64,000 nucleotides of DNA, from contig NZ_PVNL01000138.1 of assembly GCF_002994635.1 (NCBI RefSeq), forward strand, positions 1-64,000, in the 5' to 3' direction. The stretch comes from Enhygromyxa salina (GTDB taxonomy: Bacteria > Myxococcota_A > Polyangia > Nannocystales > Nannocystaceae). The notes under the pieces are model-generated. The model had not been told where the DNA came from. It saw only the letters and a list, made by a program, of their open reading frames with translations, and searched no databases. Positions within the stretch are counted from its first letter, which is position 1. Each line of letters starts with the position of its first letter. The position numbers were made by a program, and so were the translations under genes. Positions 28,999-38,515 of the stretch are shown here, in pieces.

Positions 28999-29436
28999 CT
29001 ACAGCGAGTACAGCCAGTCCGTCACGCGCGACCAAAATGCGTCCATCAAAGACAAGATGCACGCACAGATGAGCGTGATGACGATGACCACGATCGTCGC
29101 GGCTCGGGTTTCGGCGCGGGTTGGCCAGATGATCTGCGAGACCTCGGTGGCGGTCTCGGCGACAAATTTGAAGTAGCGCTCGCGGGACCAGGCCCAGATC
29201 ATCAGGGTGATCCCGATGAGCGCGCCGATGCCCTGGGCGTAGTACTCGTTGGGCCGACCGATGTAGAGCGGCCAGTTGGCCCAGCTGAAGCCCCACAGAT
29301 CCTCGACGAGGTGACCGAACATCCACGCGGCGATGCCGGCGAACACGGCGAACACTGCGTGGGCCCAGCGAGACGGATCAAACTCCCGCGATCCTGAGCC
29401 GCCCGTTCCACCTGGCTTGTTTCGTTTGCGCGCCAT
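28999..29436 (-). CDS. secE: protein translocase subunit SecE
   Basis: Clamp subunit of SecYEG. 145 residues from the ATG at 29436. A GTG four codons upstream (29448) is an alternative and would place the GGGAG sequence badly. Three hydrophobic spans are visible, as in the long E. coli type. The conserved amphipathic helix and last span appear as TEVSQIIWPTRAETRAATIVVIVITL. The N-terminus is a basic, Gly-rich tail. It is followed by nusG. Confidence 0.95.
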   Translation of the reverse strand: MARKRNKPGGTGGSGSREFDPSRWAHAVFAVFAGIAAWMFGHLVEDLWGFSWANWPLYIGRPNEYYAQGIGALIGITLMIWAWSRERYFKFVAETATEVSQIIWPTRAETRAATIVVIVITLICACILSLMDAFWSRVTDWLYSL

Positions 29437-29626
29437 GCTCGAGTTCACTCCCGCGGCCAGGATGGCACTGGTGTGCCTGGATCTGACTCGTGGTGGTCGG
29501 GGTTCAGAGCCCCGGTGGAAGGCCAGATGGCCCTAGAGCCGCGCACGTCCTGATGCCTTGGGGCATGGACGGGGCGGCCTGCTGATGGGAGGTGGGTGAT
29601 CGGCTGAAGAATCTGTTTGGAGGTAG

Positions 29627-29699
29627 CAGGGCGTGCAGGGATCGAACCCGCGGCCTGCGGATTTGGAGTCCGCTGCTCTACCAGCTGAGCTAACGCCCT
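29627..29699 (-). tRNA. tRNA-Trp (anticodon CCA)
   Basis: A 73-nt cloverleaf with acceptor stem AGGGCGT/ACGCCCT, D-loop GCTCAGCTGGTAGAGC, anticodon loop CTCCAAA and T-arm GGTTCGATCC. The discriminator base is G, as in bacterial tRNA-Trp. The 3' CCA is not encoded. It lies between rpmG and secE, a position conserved in many bacteria. Confidence 0.96.
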
Positions 29700-29806
29700 T
29701 GAAGAAGAAGAGACACGAGAAGTGAGATCGCCCGCGGAGATCTCGATGCCCGAGGTACCCGGGACCGAAGTCCAGGGCCGCGAGCACCAGAGCCCCGACG
29801 TCCGAG

Positions 29807-29971
29807 CTACTTGGTCTCCTTGTGCTCGGTGTGGCGGCGACAGAAGGCGCAAAACTTCTTGAGCTTCACCTTCTCCGGGGTGGTCCGCTTGTTCTTGGTG
29901 GTCGAGTAGTTGCGACGTTTGCACGTCTGGCACTCGAGCGAGAAAATGATTCGGTTGCCAGCTTTGGCCAT
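29807..29971 (-). CDS. rpmG: 50S ribosomal protein L33
   Basis: Small large-subunit protein near the E site, 54 residues. It begins [20 protein letters not shown] and keeps two zinc-type cysteine pairs (CQTC and CAFC), so it is the zinc-binding C+ form. The [20 protein letters not shown] segment is characteristic. It lies between tuf2 and tRNA-Trp, has a possible promoter of its own just upstream, and follows a structured intergenic region. Confidence 0.95.
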   Translation of the reverse strand: MAKAGNRIIFSLECQTCKRRNYSTTKNKRTTPEKVKLKKFCAFCRRHTEHKETK

Positions 29972-29998
29972 TTGGAGTCCTCGGCTGAAGGGAGGAGG

Positions 29999-30027
29999 CT
30001 TGTAGCAAGCCCCGTTCCAGCATTCAA
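29999..30027 (-). promoter_or_regulatory. possible promoter of rpmG-tRNA-Trp-secE-nusG
   Basis: On the minus strand TTGAAT (-35) and TACAAG (-10) are 17 nt apart, 28 nt before the rpmG start codon. Each box matches four of six consensus positions. Confidence 0.45.
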
Positions 30028-30046
30028 GGTGTGGGGATGGTTTTTT

Positions 30047-30096
30047 GTCAGAGCCGTGGATGGGGCTCGTTGAGCCCCGTTCACGCTGTCTCTGAC
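30047..30096 (-). promoter_or_regulatory. two-tier hairpin upstream of rpmG
   Basis: The stem GTCAGAG/CTCTGAC encloses a second perfect stem GGGGCT-CAACG-AGCCCC. On the minus strand it is followed by AAAAAACC, so it is not an intrinsic terminator for the tuf2 transcript. It may be a processing or regulatory structure in the rpmG leader. Confidence 0.45.
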
Positions 30097-30162
30097 GATT
30101 CTGAGAAAGTAGGTGAAATTTGCGCTGCCGGGTGGTGGCGTTGGCAGCTGGAAGAACGCGGA

Positions 30163-30189
30163 AGACGTGGCGCTTAGGGCGCCACGTCT
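30163..30189 (-). terminator. strong hairpin after tuf2
   Basis: A perfect 11-bp stem with a 5-nt loop (AGACGTGGCGC, CCTAA, GCGCCACGTCT) begins 26 nt after the tuf2 stop codon. There is no T-run behind it (TCCGCG follows), so it may be a transcript-end stabiliser or a processing site rather than a classical terminator. Confidence 0.5.
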
Positions 30190-30214
30190 ATTGTACCCCT
30201 TCGCTCGTCTCGGG

Positions 30215-31414
<1,200 letters not shown>

Positions 31415-31460
31415 ACGCTGATCTCCGATTTTCTTTGAGTTTGGAACCGAGTGAGTGGGG

Positions 31461-31536
<76 letters not shown>

Positions 31537-31582
31537 TTGGGGTTGGCCCAGCCGTGGGCCGGGCACGTTGCGCGAAAAAAGC

Positions 31583-31655
31583 AGCGGGAGACGAGGGTCG
31601 AACTCGCGACATTCAGCTTGGAAGGCTGACGCTCTACCAACTGAGCTACTCCCGC
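31583..31655 (-). tRNA. tRNA-Gly (anticodon TCC)
   Basis: A 73-nt cloverleaf with acceptor stem GCGGGAG/CTCCCGC, D-loop GCTCAGTTGGTAGAGC, anticodon loop CTTCCAA and T-arm GAGTTCGACCCTC. The CCA is not encoded. It corresponds in order and anticodon to glyT of the E. coli tufB operon. Confidence 0.96.
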
Positions 31656-31662
31656 GAGGTGA

Positions 31663-31746
31663 TGGATGGGGAAGGATTCGAACCTTCGAAGCGATAACGC
31701 GGCGGATTTACAGTCCGCTCCCTTTGGCCGACTCGGGCACCCATCC
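31663..31746 (-). tRNA. tRNA-Tyr (anticodon GTA)
   Basis: An 84-nt class II tRNA with acceptor stem GGATGGG/CCCATCC, anticodon loop CTGTAAA and a long variable arm, as expected for bacterial tRNA-Tyr. The discriminator is A and it is followed by TCA, so the CCA is not encoded. It corresponds to tyrU of the E. coli tufB operon. Confidence 0.96.
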
Positions 31747-31794
31747 AGGAAGATCTGAGAGCTCAGGTAGAGCTGATTTTGCGGCGGTCGCGTG

Positions 31795-31867
31795 AGCTGA
31801 CGGAGGGAGTCGAACCCACAACCGCCTGATTACAAATCAGGTGCTCTGCCAGTTGAGCTACGCCAGC
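31795..31867 (-). tRNA. tRNA-Thr (anticodon TGT)
   Basis: A 73-nt cloverleaf with acceptor stem GCTGGCG/CGTCAGC (one G-U pair), D-loop GCTCAACTGGCAGAGC, anticodon loop TTTGTAA and T-arm GGGTTCGACTCCC. The CCA is not encoded. It is the first gene of the tRNA-tuf2 transcript and matches thrU of E. coli. Confidence 0.96.
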
Positions 31868-31969
31868 GAAGAGGTCGTCGTGGTTGGTCTTGCTCCCGAG
31901 TTGAGGCGGACTGAGACTGACGCGGTTCGGCGACGGCAAACGCGCCACCGGCCGGGCAAAGTGGGGCGC

Positions 31970-31998
31970 TGTATAGCGCCGGTTTTCCCGGGGGTCAA
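31970..31998 (-). promoter_or_regulatory. promoter of the tRNA-tuf2 transcript
   Basis: On the minus strand TTGACC (31993-31998) and TATACA (31970-31975) are exactly 17 nt apart. The start would be near 31963, about 95 nt before the first tRNA. The -10 box is flanked by a perfect GGCGC/GCGCC inverted repeat, and the bases after it (GCGCCCC) form a GC-rich discriminator typical of stringently controlled stable-RNA promoters. Confidence 0.85.
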
Positions 31999-32048
31999 GG
32001 CATGCATTAAACCGCCAAACTCGGGCGTACCTGAGCCACAGTCGGGCA

Positions 32049-33923
32049 GTGCCCGGCTCGGCCCCACACGCGACGGTCTCCAGTTGGGGTCGTGGCCGGA
32101 CCGCCTCGCTCGTGTTCGTGGTCACGTGGCTGTGGCTGTGGGTGCGGCCGTCGTCGCCGCTGCAGGAGGACACCAGCCGGGATCTCGCGTTCGCCCGGGA
32201 GCTGGTCGACGGCACCCAGCTGCACCTGCACGGGGCCTGGGCCAGCTTTGCGGCGCTGCATCAAGGGACGACCTGGATCGATTTTCTGGCCCTGTGCCAG
32301 CTCGCGGGCCTGGGGATCTCGGGGATCGAGATCGTGCTGACGACGCTGCTGGCGGCGACGGTCGCGGTCGCGTACCTCGGGTTTGCCCGGCTGCTGCCGG
32401 ATCGCGCCGATCCGCTGGTCCGGGCGCTCGCGCCGGTCGTCGGCGCGGTCACGGTGCTGGCCGCGCTGCCGATGACCTGTGAGATGCCGCTGCTGTGGCA
32501 GCCGATCTTGCTGCCGGTCCCGATCGTGCTCGCGCACCTGTGTCTGTGGCGGCTGCTGCGAGACGGCGCGCTGATCGACGCGCTCGCGCTCGCGGTGCTG
32601 TGCAGCTTCGCGCTCGACGTGCACGTCGTCAGCTTGGGCCTGGCGATGTTGGCGGTGGTCGCCGTCCCGCTCGCCAGCGATCGACCGTGGCTCGCGACGC
32701 CAGCTTCGCTCGCGCTCGCGCTCGCGACCTTGGCGCTGTGCTCACCCGCTGCGATCACCGGAAACTTTGGGATCCTGCGAGAGCAGGGCTGGCTCGTCCC
32801 GATCAGTGTGGTGCTCGCCGCCGCGGCGCTCGTCGGGGCGCTGGTCCGCGGGCGGTTCGCGGCGCTGGGCTGGGAGGCCAGGCTGCGCGTCGCGCTGGGC
32901 GGCGAGCTCATGGTCATGGCGAGCATCATCGCGGCCTCGCTGCACCCGGCCACGCCCGCGCTCACCGGTCGCTACTTGCTGCCCTTCGTCCCCGCGGTCG
33001 GGTTCGCGGTGGGCCTGGCGGCGAGCCGGACCAACTCGCGCGTGTCGCTGCTGGGCTCGACCGCGCTGGCGCTGGTGTTGGTGGTCGCAAGCCGATCGTG
33101 GCTGCGGCCCGACAACGCGCGCGCGCTCCCGATCTACCCGGCGTGGCGGGTCGACGAGTTCGAGCCGGTCGCCGAGCTGCTGCGCGAGCGCGGCCTGACG
33201 TGGACCGAGCTGGCCGGGCGACTTCAAGGCCCGAGCCACGCGATGGTGCTGTCGCACTTGTCGTCGCTCGTCGATCCCGGATCGCCGGATCCTGCCCACG
33301 CCGAGTCTGGCCTGGTGCTGGTCGCGCTCGACGGCGAGCAGGCCGAGCAGGTGCTGGACGAGCTTCCGCGTGATCCGGAGCTGGTGACCACCCTCGAGCT
33401 CGACGACGAGCTGCACGCGGTGCTGCTGCAGACCTCGGCCCGCGCGGATCGGCTGGGCGTCGAGCTGTGCCGCGATGGTCGAGACTGCACTGCCGTCTCG
33501 ATCGCAACCGACAGCCGGACCCACCAGGCCCACCCCAACACGTGGGTCGGCCGGGCTCCGGGGCACCAGTGGCTGACCGCGGACGGACGTGCGCAGCCCG
33601 AGCAGCTGCTGTGGCGGTTCCCAATCAGCCCAGGCCCGCGCGCGGTGCTGCTGCTCAGCACCACGCTCTCGGAGCCGTGCGCGTGGTCGTTCGTGGCCGC
33701 GGAGGGGTTCGAGCCCAGCACGCCGCTGCCGAGCCCGCTGCTGCAGCTCGACGAGGACGACAGCGGGTTCGTCTTGGTGTCGCGCCGGCTCGTCGATGAT
33801 CATGATGATCAGTCGGCGTGCGGCGAGCACGGCCTGTTCCCGCCGTCGATCATCGAGACCGCCCCCGAGTGGGTCCGCCTGCGCGAGCTGCTGACGCCCG
33901 CGTGGGCTGTGCATCAACCGTGA
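32049..33923 (+). CDS. polytopic membrane protein with C-terminal soluble domain
   Basis: 624 residues from a GTG start. The N-terminal part, up to about residue 340, has roughly nine or ten hydrophobic spans. The first external loop carries acidic residues (QEDTSRDLAFARELV), a layout seen in GT-C-type glycosyltransferases (PMT/ArnT group), but no defining motif was found, so this is only a structural resemblance. The remaining 280 residues are soluble, with no recognised domain. The gene is divergent from the tRNA-tuf2 promoter and converges on fabV with 4 nt between stop codons. Confidence 0.8.
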   Translation: MPGSAPHATVSSWGRGRTASLVFVVTWLWLWVRPSSPLQEDTSRDLAFARELVDGTQLHLHGAWASFAALHQGTTWIDFLALCQLAGLGISGIEIVLTTLLAATVAVAYLGFARLLPDRADPLVRALAPVVGAVTVLAALPMTCEMPLLWQPILLPVPIVLAHLCLWRLLRDGALIDALALAVLCSFALDVHVVSLGLAMLAVVAVPLASDRPWLATPASLALALATLALCSPAAITGNFGILREQGWLVPISVVLAAAALVGALVRGRFAALGWEARLRVALGGELMVMASIIAASLHPATPALTGRYLLPFVPAVGFAVGLAASRTNSRVSLLGSTALALVLVVASRSWLRPDNARALPIYPAWRVDEFEPVAELLRERGLTWTELAGRLQGPSHAMVLSHLSSLVDPGSPDPAHAESGLVLVALDGEQAEQVLDELPRDPELVTTLELDDELHAVLLQTSARADRLGVELCRDGRDCTAVSIATDSRTHQAHPNTWVGRAPGHQWLTADGRAQPEQLLWRFPISPGPRAVLLLSTTLSEPCAWSFVAAEGFEPSTPLPSPLLQLDEDDSGFVLVSRRLVDDHDDQSACGEHGLFPPSIIETAPEWVRLRELLTPAWAVHQP

Positions 33924-33927
33924 GCGC

Positions 33928-35211
33928 TCAGGCCACCGGGTCGACCCGACAGACCTCGTCGGTGTCGAACGCGGCCTCGTAGTCCACGCCCTCGACCTCG
34001 AACCCGCGGGTCCGCGCGTAGTCGGCCATGAACCGACGATAGAGCGCGGGGTCAAAGCTGTCGCCGACCTCGAGCGCCGCGAAGCGGACCGCCAGCGCCG
34101 ACTGCACCGACTCGCTGAGCTCGCGGTCGTCCATCCGGATCAGGCCCTCCTCGTCGGGCTTGGGCTCGGCGCCCATGAAGTGGGTGTTGAACATGCGGCG
34201 CATGCAGGCGAGCGGATCTTCGTGTTGCTCACCCATCACGTCGAGCAGCAGCGCCATGTACAGCGGCACGCCCGGGATCCCGCCGGAGGCCTCGGTCACG
34301 ACCGCGGGCCCCTCGACCGCGAACGCCTGACCCTCGACGTGACGGTGCAAGACCGACGACAGCGCGCGGGTCGTGAACTCGAGGTCGGCCTTGGCCAGGC
34401 CGATCAGCCCCTCGCGGTACAGCGGAGCGTTGAGCGGGCTGCCTCGGTAGGAGATCGTCAGCAGCGTGTGGCCCTCGTCGAGCAGATCCGCCTCGAGCAG
34501 GTCCTGCGTCCACTCTTCGACCACGCGCCCGCCCATCACCCAGACGGTTGCGACGGCCTCTTCGGGGCTGCCCTGCTCGAGCGCGAGCTCGAAGATCTGC
34601 GGCGGTTGATCACCCTCGGGGGGCCCGAAGGTCTTGATCGCCGCCGGCTTGCCGAGCGGCTTGAGGGTGCTCGACACGGTCTTGCCCGTGCGCGGATCGA
34701 GCCCACGCGGGGCCGCCAGCGCCCAGACCAAGCCGGCGAGCTTGCGACCGGGGAACCGCGCGCGGATGTTGTCGATCACCCGGCCCCGGGCGAGCGGATC
34801 GAAGGCGTCGGCGCTGAGCGAGACCGCCTCACGCCCGAGCGCTCGCAGCTCGCGCTCGAGCGCCAGGTTGCGGTGCCACGCGGGCGAGCCGATCTTCCGA
34901 ACCTTGTTGCTGCTCTCCGGGTTGGGCGCCGCGTCAAAGCTGACGTTGATCGTGTCGGCGCCGTGATCGCAGGCCAGCGCGACCCGAGCCGCGCTGCCGA
35001 ACCCACCGCTGCCGCCGACGATCAGCCACAGGCCGCCCGCCTGGTTCTGGTTGGCAGCGGTCGCGGGACGCTCGAGCGGGTCCGCGAGCGTCCGCGCGAC
35101 CATCTGCTCGGCGTCTCGCTGGCTCCCGATCGGGTGAAAATTGCCCGGAAAGATGACGTTGCCCGCGGCACGCATGAAGCGGAATTGGAACTTGGGGAGA
35201 GCGAGCTTCAT
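33928..35211 (-). CDS. fabV: enoyl-[acyl-carrier-protein] reductase FabV
   Basis: NADH-dependent trans-2-enoyl reductase that completes each fatty-acid elongation cycle; FabV enzymes are intrinsically triclosan-resistant. 427 residues, the length of the family (about 400). Seen: an N-terminal HPIGS element, the nucleotide-binding GGSGGFG (residues 66-72), SSTLKPLGK, VTVMGG-like VWVMGG, and the family-specific Tyr-x8-Lys catalytic pair at Y265 and K274, followed by GVDYEAAFD at the C-terminus. The frame remains open upstream to 35748, but that part runs antisense to a lipoprotein gene and is not homologous. The Met at 35175 is an alternative start. The divergent lipoprotein starts only 15 bp away. 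Confidence 0.93.
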   Translation of the reverse strand: MKLALPKFQFRFMRAAGNVIFPGNFHPIGSQRDAEQMVARTLADPLERPATAANQNQAGGLWLIVGGSGGFGSAARVALACDHGADTINVSFDAAPNPESSNKVRKIGSPAWHRNLALERELRALGREAVSLSADAFDPLARGRVIDNIRARFPGRKLAGLVWALAAPRGLDPRTGKTVSSTLKPLGKPAAIKTFGPPEGDQPPQIFELALEQGSPEEAVATVWVMGGRVVEEWTQDLLEADLLDEGHTLLTISYRGSPLNAPLYREGLIGLAKADLEFTTRALSSVLHRHVEGQAFAVEGPAVVTEASGGIPGVPLYMALLLDVMGEQHEDPLACMRRMFNTHFMGAEPKPDEEGLIRMDDRELSESVQSALAVRFAALEVGDSFDPALYRRFMADYARTRGFEVEGVDYEAAFDTDEVCRVDPVA

Positions 35212-35226
35212 CGGGTCGGCTGTACC

Positions 35227-35751
35227 ATGAAACCCGTGGCTCGGCGCCCCAGCAGGATCGGCAACCAGCTCGGCAATCTCGTCGCTGTCGGTGCGCTGTC
35301 GTTGCCGCTCGCGGCGGGCGGCTGTGGCGACCCTCACTACAGTGCCGTGCGCTGGCCTGCGCACGGAGACGGCGTCCCGGCCCAGCCGTACAGCGAGTCG
35401 GCCGCGACCGGGATCTCGCTGCGGGCGATCGCTATCGAGTGGGAGCCGGACGCCGTCTCGATCGAGCTCGAGATCTCCAACTGGGCCGAAGCTCCGCTCG
35501 AGCTCGAGCCCGGCGCGATCTTGCTGGCCTGGGCCGAGCTCGAGTACGCCCCCGAGCCGCCCGGACCCTACGAGCCCGCGCGGCCCGAGATCATCGAGGT
35601 CCCGGGAGGCGAGTCCGCGCTCACCGAGCTCCGCTACCACCTGAGCCGCCCGCTCGAGCGCGAGGGCGCCCGCCTGATCGTGCGAGCCTCGAGCCGCGGA
35701 GGGGTCGCGATCGTCGACCTCCCGCAGCTCGAGATACCCGGCGCTCACTGA
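35227..35751 (+). CDS. putative lipoprotein, unknown function
   Basis: 174 residues from the ATG at 35227. It has a basic N-terminus, a hydrophobic stretch (NLVAVGALSLPLAAGG) and a cysteine at about residue 33 in a weak lipobox (AAGGC). The mature part is short, acidic and probably all-beta (AIEWEPDAVSIELEISNW, then RPEIIEVPGGESALTELRYHL), reminiscent of a small immunoglobulin-like fold, but no family is recognised. It is divergent from fabV and ends 13 nt before the stop codon of the next minus-strand gene. Confidence 0.75.
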   Translation: MKPVARRPSRIGNQLGNLVAVGALSLPLAAGGCGDPHYSAVRWPAHGDGVPAQPYSESAATGISLRAIAIEWEPDAVSIELEISNWAEAPLELEPGAILLAWAELEYAPEPPGPYEPARPEIIEVPGGESALTELRYHLSRPLEREGARLIVRASSRGGVAIVDLPQLEIPGAH

Positions 35752-35764
35752 CCGTTGTCAGCCG

Positions 35765-37918
35765 TCACTCGCGGCGTCGACGAGGACGACGCAGCGCCAT
35801 CACGAACAGCGGCAGGGCCAGCAGCGGCGGCAACAGGCGCAGGACCTCGAGCGTGAAGCTCATCCACGCGGCCTCGCTGGTGTCGGTGGGCTCGAGCTCG
35901 TGGACGATCGTCGTGGGTCCGTACCTGGTCGGCTCGGGCTGCGGCTCGCACGAGCTGTCCGGCTTGTCGAGCTGCTCACCCGCGAGCACGCCCGCCTGCC
36001 AGACCATGTCGAGGAACTGGTGCCGATAACAATGGGCGTCGGCACCGAGTGAACCCTGCGCGAGCCGGAGAATGTCGACGTAGCTGGCCTCGCTCGGGGT
36101 CCCGCGCAGCGCCTCGGCGAAGGCCGCGACCGCGGCCGAGAACCGATAGTCCGTCGACGTCTGCGCCATGCCCAGCCCGGCGTCGCTGACCTGGGTGGTG
36201 AGCTTGCGACTGTGGTCCTCGTCGGGCTGCTTGTAGCGGAGGTTGAGGGTCATCAGCGGCCCCGAGTCGTGGTCTGGTGTCGGCACGACCTCGTAGATCG
36301 CCGTGACCGTGTGCCCGGCCCCGATCTCGCCCGCGTCCTTGCTGTCGTCGTCGAAGTCGCGATGCGCCAGCACCCGATTCTCGTAGCCGACCAGGCGGTG
36401 CTCGGCGATCTGCTCGGGGTCGAACTCGACCTGGATCTTCACGTCCTTGGCGATCGTGTGCAGCAGCGCGGCGGACTCGTCGACCAGGACCTTGCGGGCC
36501 TCGGCCATGCCGTCGATGTACGCGTAGTTCCCGTTCCCCTTGTCCGCGATCTGCTCCATCATGTGATCGTTGAAATTACCGGTGCCGACGCCGAGCACCG
36601 ACAAGAACACGCCCGACTCGCGCTTGCGCTCGACCAGGCGGACCAGCTCGTCGTGATCGCTGAGACCGACGTTGAAGTCGCCGTCGCTGGCTAGGATCAC
36701 CCGATTGATCCCGCCCGCGATGAACGTCTGCTCGGCCAGCTGGTAGGCCAGCTCGATGCCCTCGGCGCCGTTGGTCCCGCCGCCGCTGGTCAGGCGATCG
36801 AGGGCCGCGAGGATCGTCGTGTTGTCGGCGCCCGAGGTCGGTGGCAGCACCGCCCCGGCTGCGCCCGCGTAGACCACGATCGACACCCGATCGTCGGGGC
36901 CGAGCGTCTCGGTCAGCGACGCCAGCCCGTGCTTGATCAGCGGCAGCTTGTCGTCGTCCTGCATCGAGCCCGAGACATCGATCAGGAACACCAGGTTGCG
37001 AGCTGGCACCTGCTCGACCGCAGGCACGTGGCCCTGAATGCCGACGTGGATCAGCCGGTGCGTCGGGCTCCACGGGCTCGGCCCGACCTCGGTGGTGACG
37101 GAGAAGGGCGCGCCGTCGCCCGAGGGCATCGGGTAGTCGTAGTCGAAGTAGTTGATTAACTCCTCGGTCCGCACGGCCGCGGGCGGCGGCAGCTGGGCGC
37201 TGTCGAGCAAGTAGCGGCGGGTGTTGGCGTAGCTCGCGGTGTCGACGTCGATCGAGAAGGTCGACTTGGCCTCGTTCGCCGTCAGGACAAACACGTTGGT
37301 TGGCAGCGCGGCGTAGCGCTCGCTGGCGGCGTCGCGCTCATGATACCCAGGCCCGCCACCGCCACCGCCACCGCCCGTGCCTACCAGGCCGAGCCCGCCC
37401 ACACCGTACGCCTCGCCGACCTCGGTGCCGGTCAGGCCGCCCCACACGTCCTCCGCGTCATCGCCGACCGCGAACGCGCCCCCGTGGGGCGAAACCAGAA
37501 AATGGCCCGCGCCCGACTCCATCACACCCAAGATCCCAGCGCTGTCGGCGGCCGCGTCTGGATCGAAGTTGCGGGCCATCTGCGGGACCACGTTCTGGGG
37601 GCCCTTCATCGCGTAGAGACCCGAGGACGACTTGGACTTCGGCGCGCCCATCTTGCCTTCTTCGCCCTTGTGGACGCTGACGTGGCCGACCATCACCAAG
37701 TGATCGGCGGGCTCGAGCTCGGGCGGAGGCTCGACCTCGGCGGTGGCCTCGGCCCGCTTGGCCGCGAAGCCCTGGTACTCCGCCGCGAGCCGGGGGCCAT
37801 TGAGCACGACCCCGAGCGCGAGCAGGGACAAGCTAGAGATCAGCAGCGCGGGGCGACGCCACCCTGGCGGCGACGGGGTCAACGAAACATCGGAGGAGTC
37901 GAGGTTGGGATCGGCCAT
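35765..37918 (-). CDS. von Willebrand factor A domain protein (YfbK-like)
   Basis: 717 residues. An N-terminal membrane span (PALLISSLSLLALGVVLNG) precedes a low-complexity periplasmic part with a run of eight glycines. A segment typical of YfbK proteins follows (FSIDVDTASYANTRRYL, then VRTEELINYFDYDYP). The VWA domain has an intact metal-binding DxSxS site (LIDVSGSMQ; D314, S316, S318). A DUF3520-like C-terminal region (YEVVPTP, LRYKQPDED) and a final membrane span with an Arg-rich tail complete it. The frame opens at a GTG three codons earlier; the ATG at 37918 is preferred. Likely an envelope-anchored protein that binds a partner; the partner is unknown. Confidence 0.88.
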   Translation of the reverse strand: MADPNLDSSDVSLTPSPPGWRRPALLISSLSLLALGVVLNGPRLAAEYQGFAAKRAEATAEVEPPPELEPADHLVMVGHVSVHKGEEGKMGAPKSKSSSGLYAMKGPQNVVPQMARNFDPDAAADSAGILGVMESGAGHFLVSPHGGAFAVGDDAEDVWGGLTGTEVGEAYGVGGLGLVGTGGGGGGGGPGYHERDAASERYAALPTNVFVLTANEAKSTFSIDVDTASYANTRRYLLDSAQLPPPAAVRTEELINYFDYDYPMPSGDGAPFSVTTEVGPSPWSPTHRLIHVGIQGHVPAVEQVPARNLVFLIDVSGSMQDDDKLPLIKHGLASLTETLGPDDRVSIVVYAGAAGAVLPPTSGADNTTILAALDRLTSGGGTNGAEGIELAYQLAEQTFIAGGINRVILASDGDFNVGLSDHDELVRLVERKRESGVFLSVLGVGTGNFNDHMMEQIADKGNGNYAYIDGMAEARKVLVDESAALLHTIAKDVKIQVEFDPEQIAEHRLVGYENRVLAHRDFDDDSKDAGEIGAGHTVTAIYEVVPTPDHDSGPLMTLNLRYKQPDEDHSRKLTTQVSDAGLGMAQTSTDYRFSAAVAAFAEALRGTPSEASYVDILRLAQGSLGADAHCYRHQFLDMVWQAGVLAGEQLDKPDSSCEPQPEPTRYGPTTIVHELEPTDTSEAAWMSFTLEVLRLLPPLLALPLFVMALRRPRRRRE

Positions 37919-37978
37919 CGCCGGCACACGACGCGACCACCCGAAGAAGGTTCCCGACCGCCTCGCAGGACCACATTC

Positions 37979-38401
37979 CTAAGCAAGGCCCGCAACTCGC
38001 AAGACATCTTTGCGCAGCTTGCCCAGCGCGGCGCGGCTCTCGGCGTAGACGACGTCCATGACCTGCTCGAGCGGGTCATCCTCAGCCCACGCGTCCGCGA
38101 GCACGTCGCGCGGCAGCTGACGACGCAGCATCTTGTAGACGTGGGCCGCGAGATAGAGATCGTCGAGCAGGCCATAGGGACCGAGCTCGGCCTCGGGCAG
38201 CACGTCGTCGGGCACCACGAAGTAGGCGAGCACGCAGGCCACGTGGACCCGCGCGTTGCCGGACACCCGCGGGTCGATCAGCAGGCGCGCATAGAAGTCG
38301 AACACGTCGCCGGCCCGCAGGATCGCGTCTTGGTGCGCCCCCGCGTAGCCGTGGACGAAGCGGCGAATCTCCGCACGAAAGTCGGGCGCTTCAAAGCTCA
38401 T
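37979..38401 (-). CDS. DUF1232 (YkvA-like) protein
   Basis: 140 residues. It contains the DUF1232 signature of a hydrophobic helix followed by P-D-D and a Gly-x-x-Asp-Asp turn (ACVLAYFVVPDDVLPEAELG, then YGLLDDLYLAAHVYKML). Function of the family is unknown; members are often membrane-associated. The product is probably cytoplasmic with one or two amphipathic segments. It ends about 60 nt before the VWA gene start and is divergent from the HExxH lipoprotein gene. Confidence 0.8.
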   Translation of the reverse strand: MSFEAPDFRAEIRRFVHGYAGAHQDAILRAGDVFDFYARLLIDPRVSGNARVHVACVLAYFVVPDDVLPEAELGPYGLLDDLYLAAHVYKMLRRQLPRDVLADAWAEDDPLEQVMDVVYAESRAALGKLRKDVLRVAGLA

Positions 38402-38515
38402 CCTGAACCCCTACCTCTCCAGCAAGACATGGCCCCACAGGCGCACGGCACCTCGCCGGACGTCAGTATACCGGGAGTCGAATCATTTGGGGTCGACGGT
38501 CGTTGGACGGGGCGG

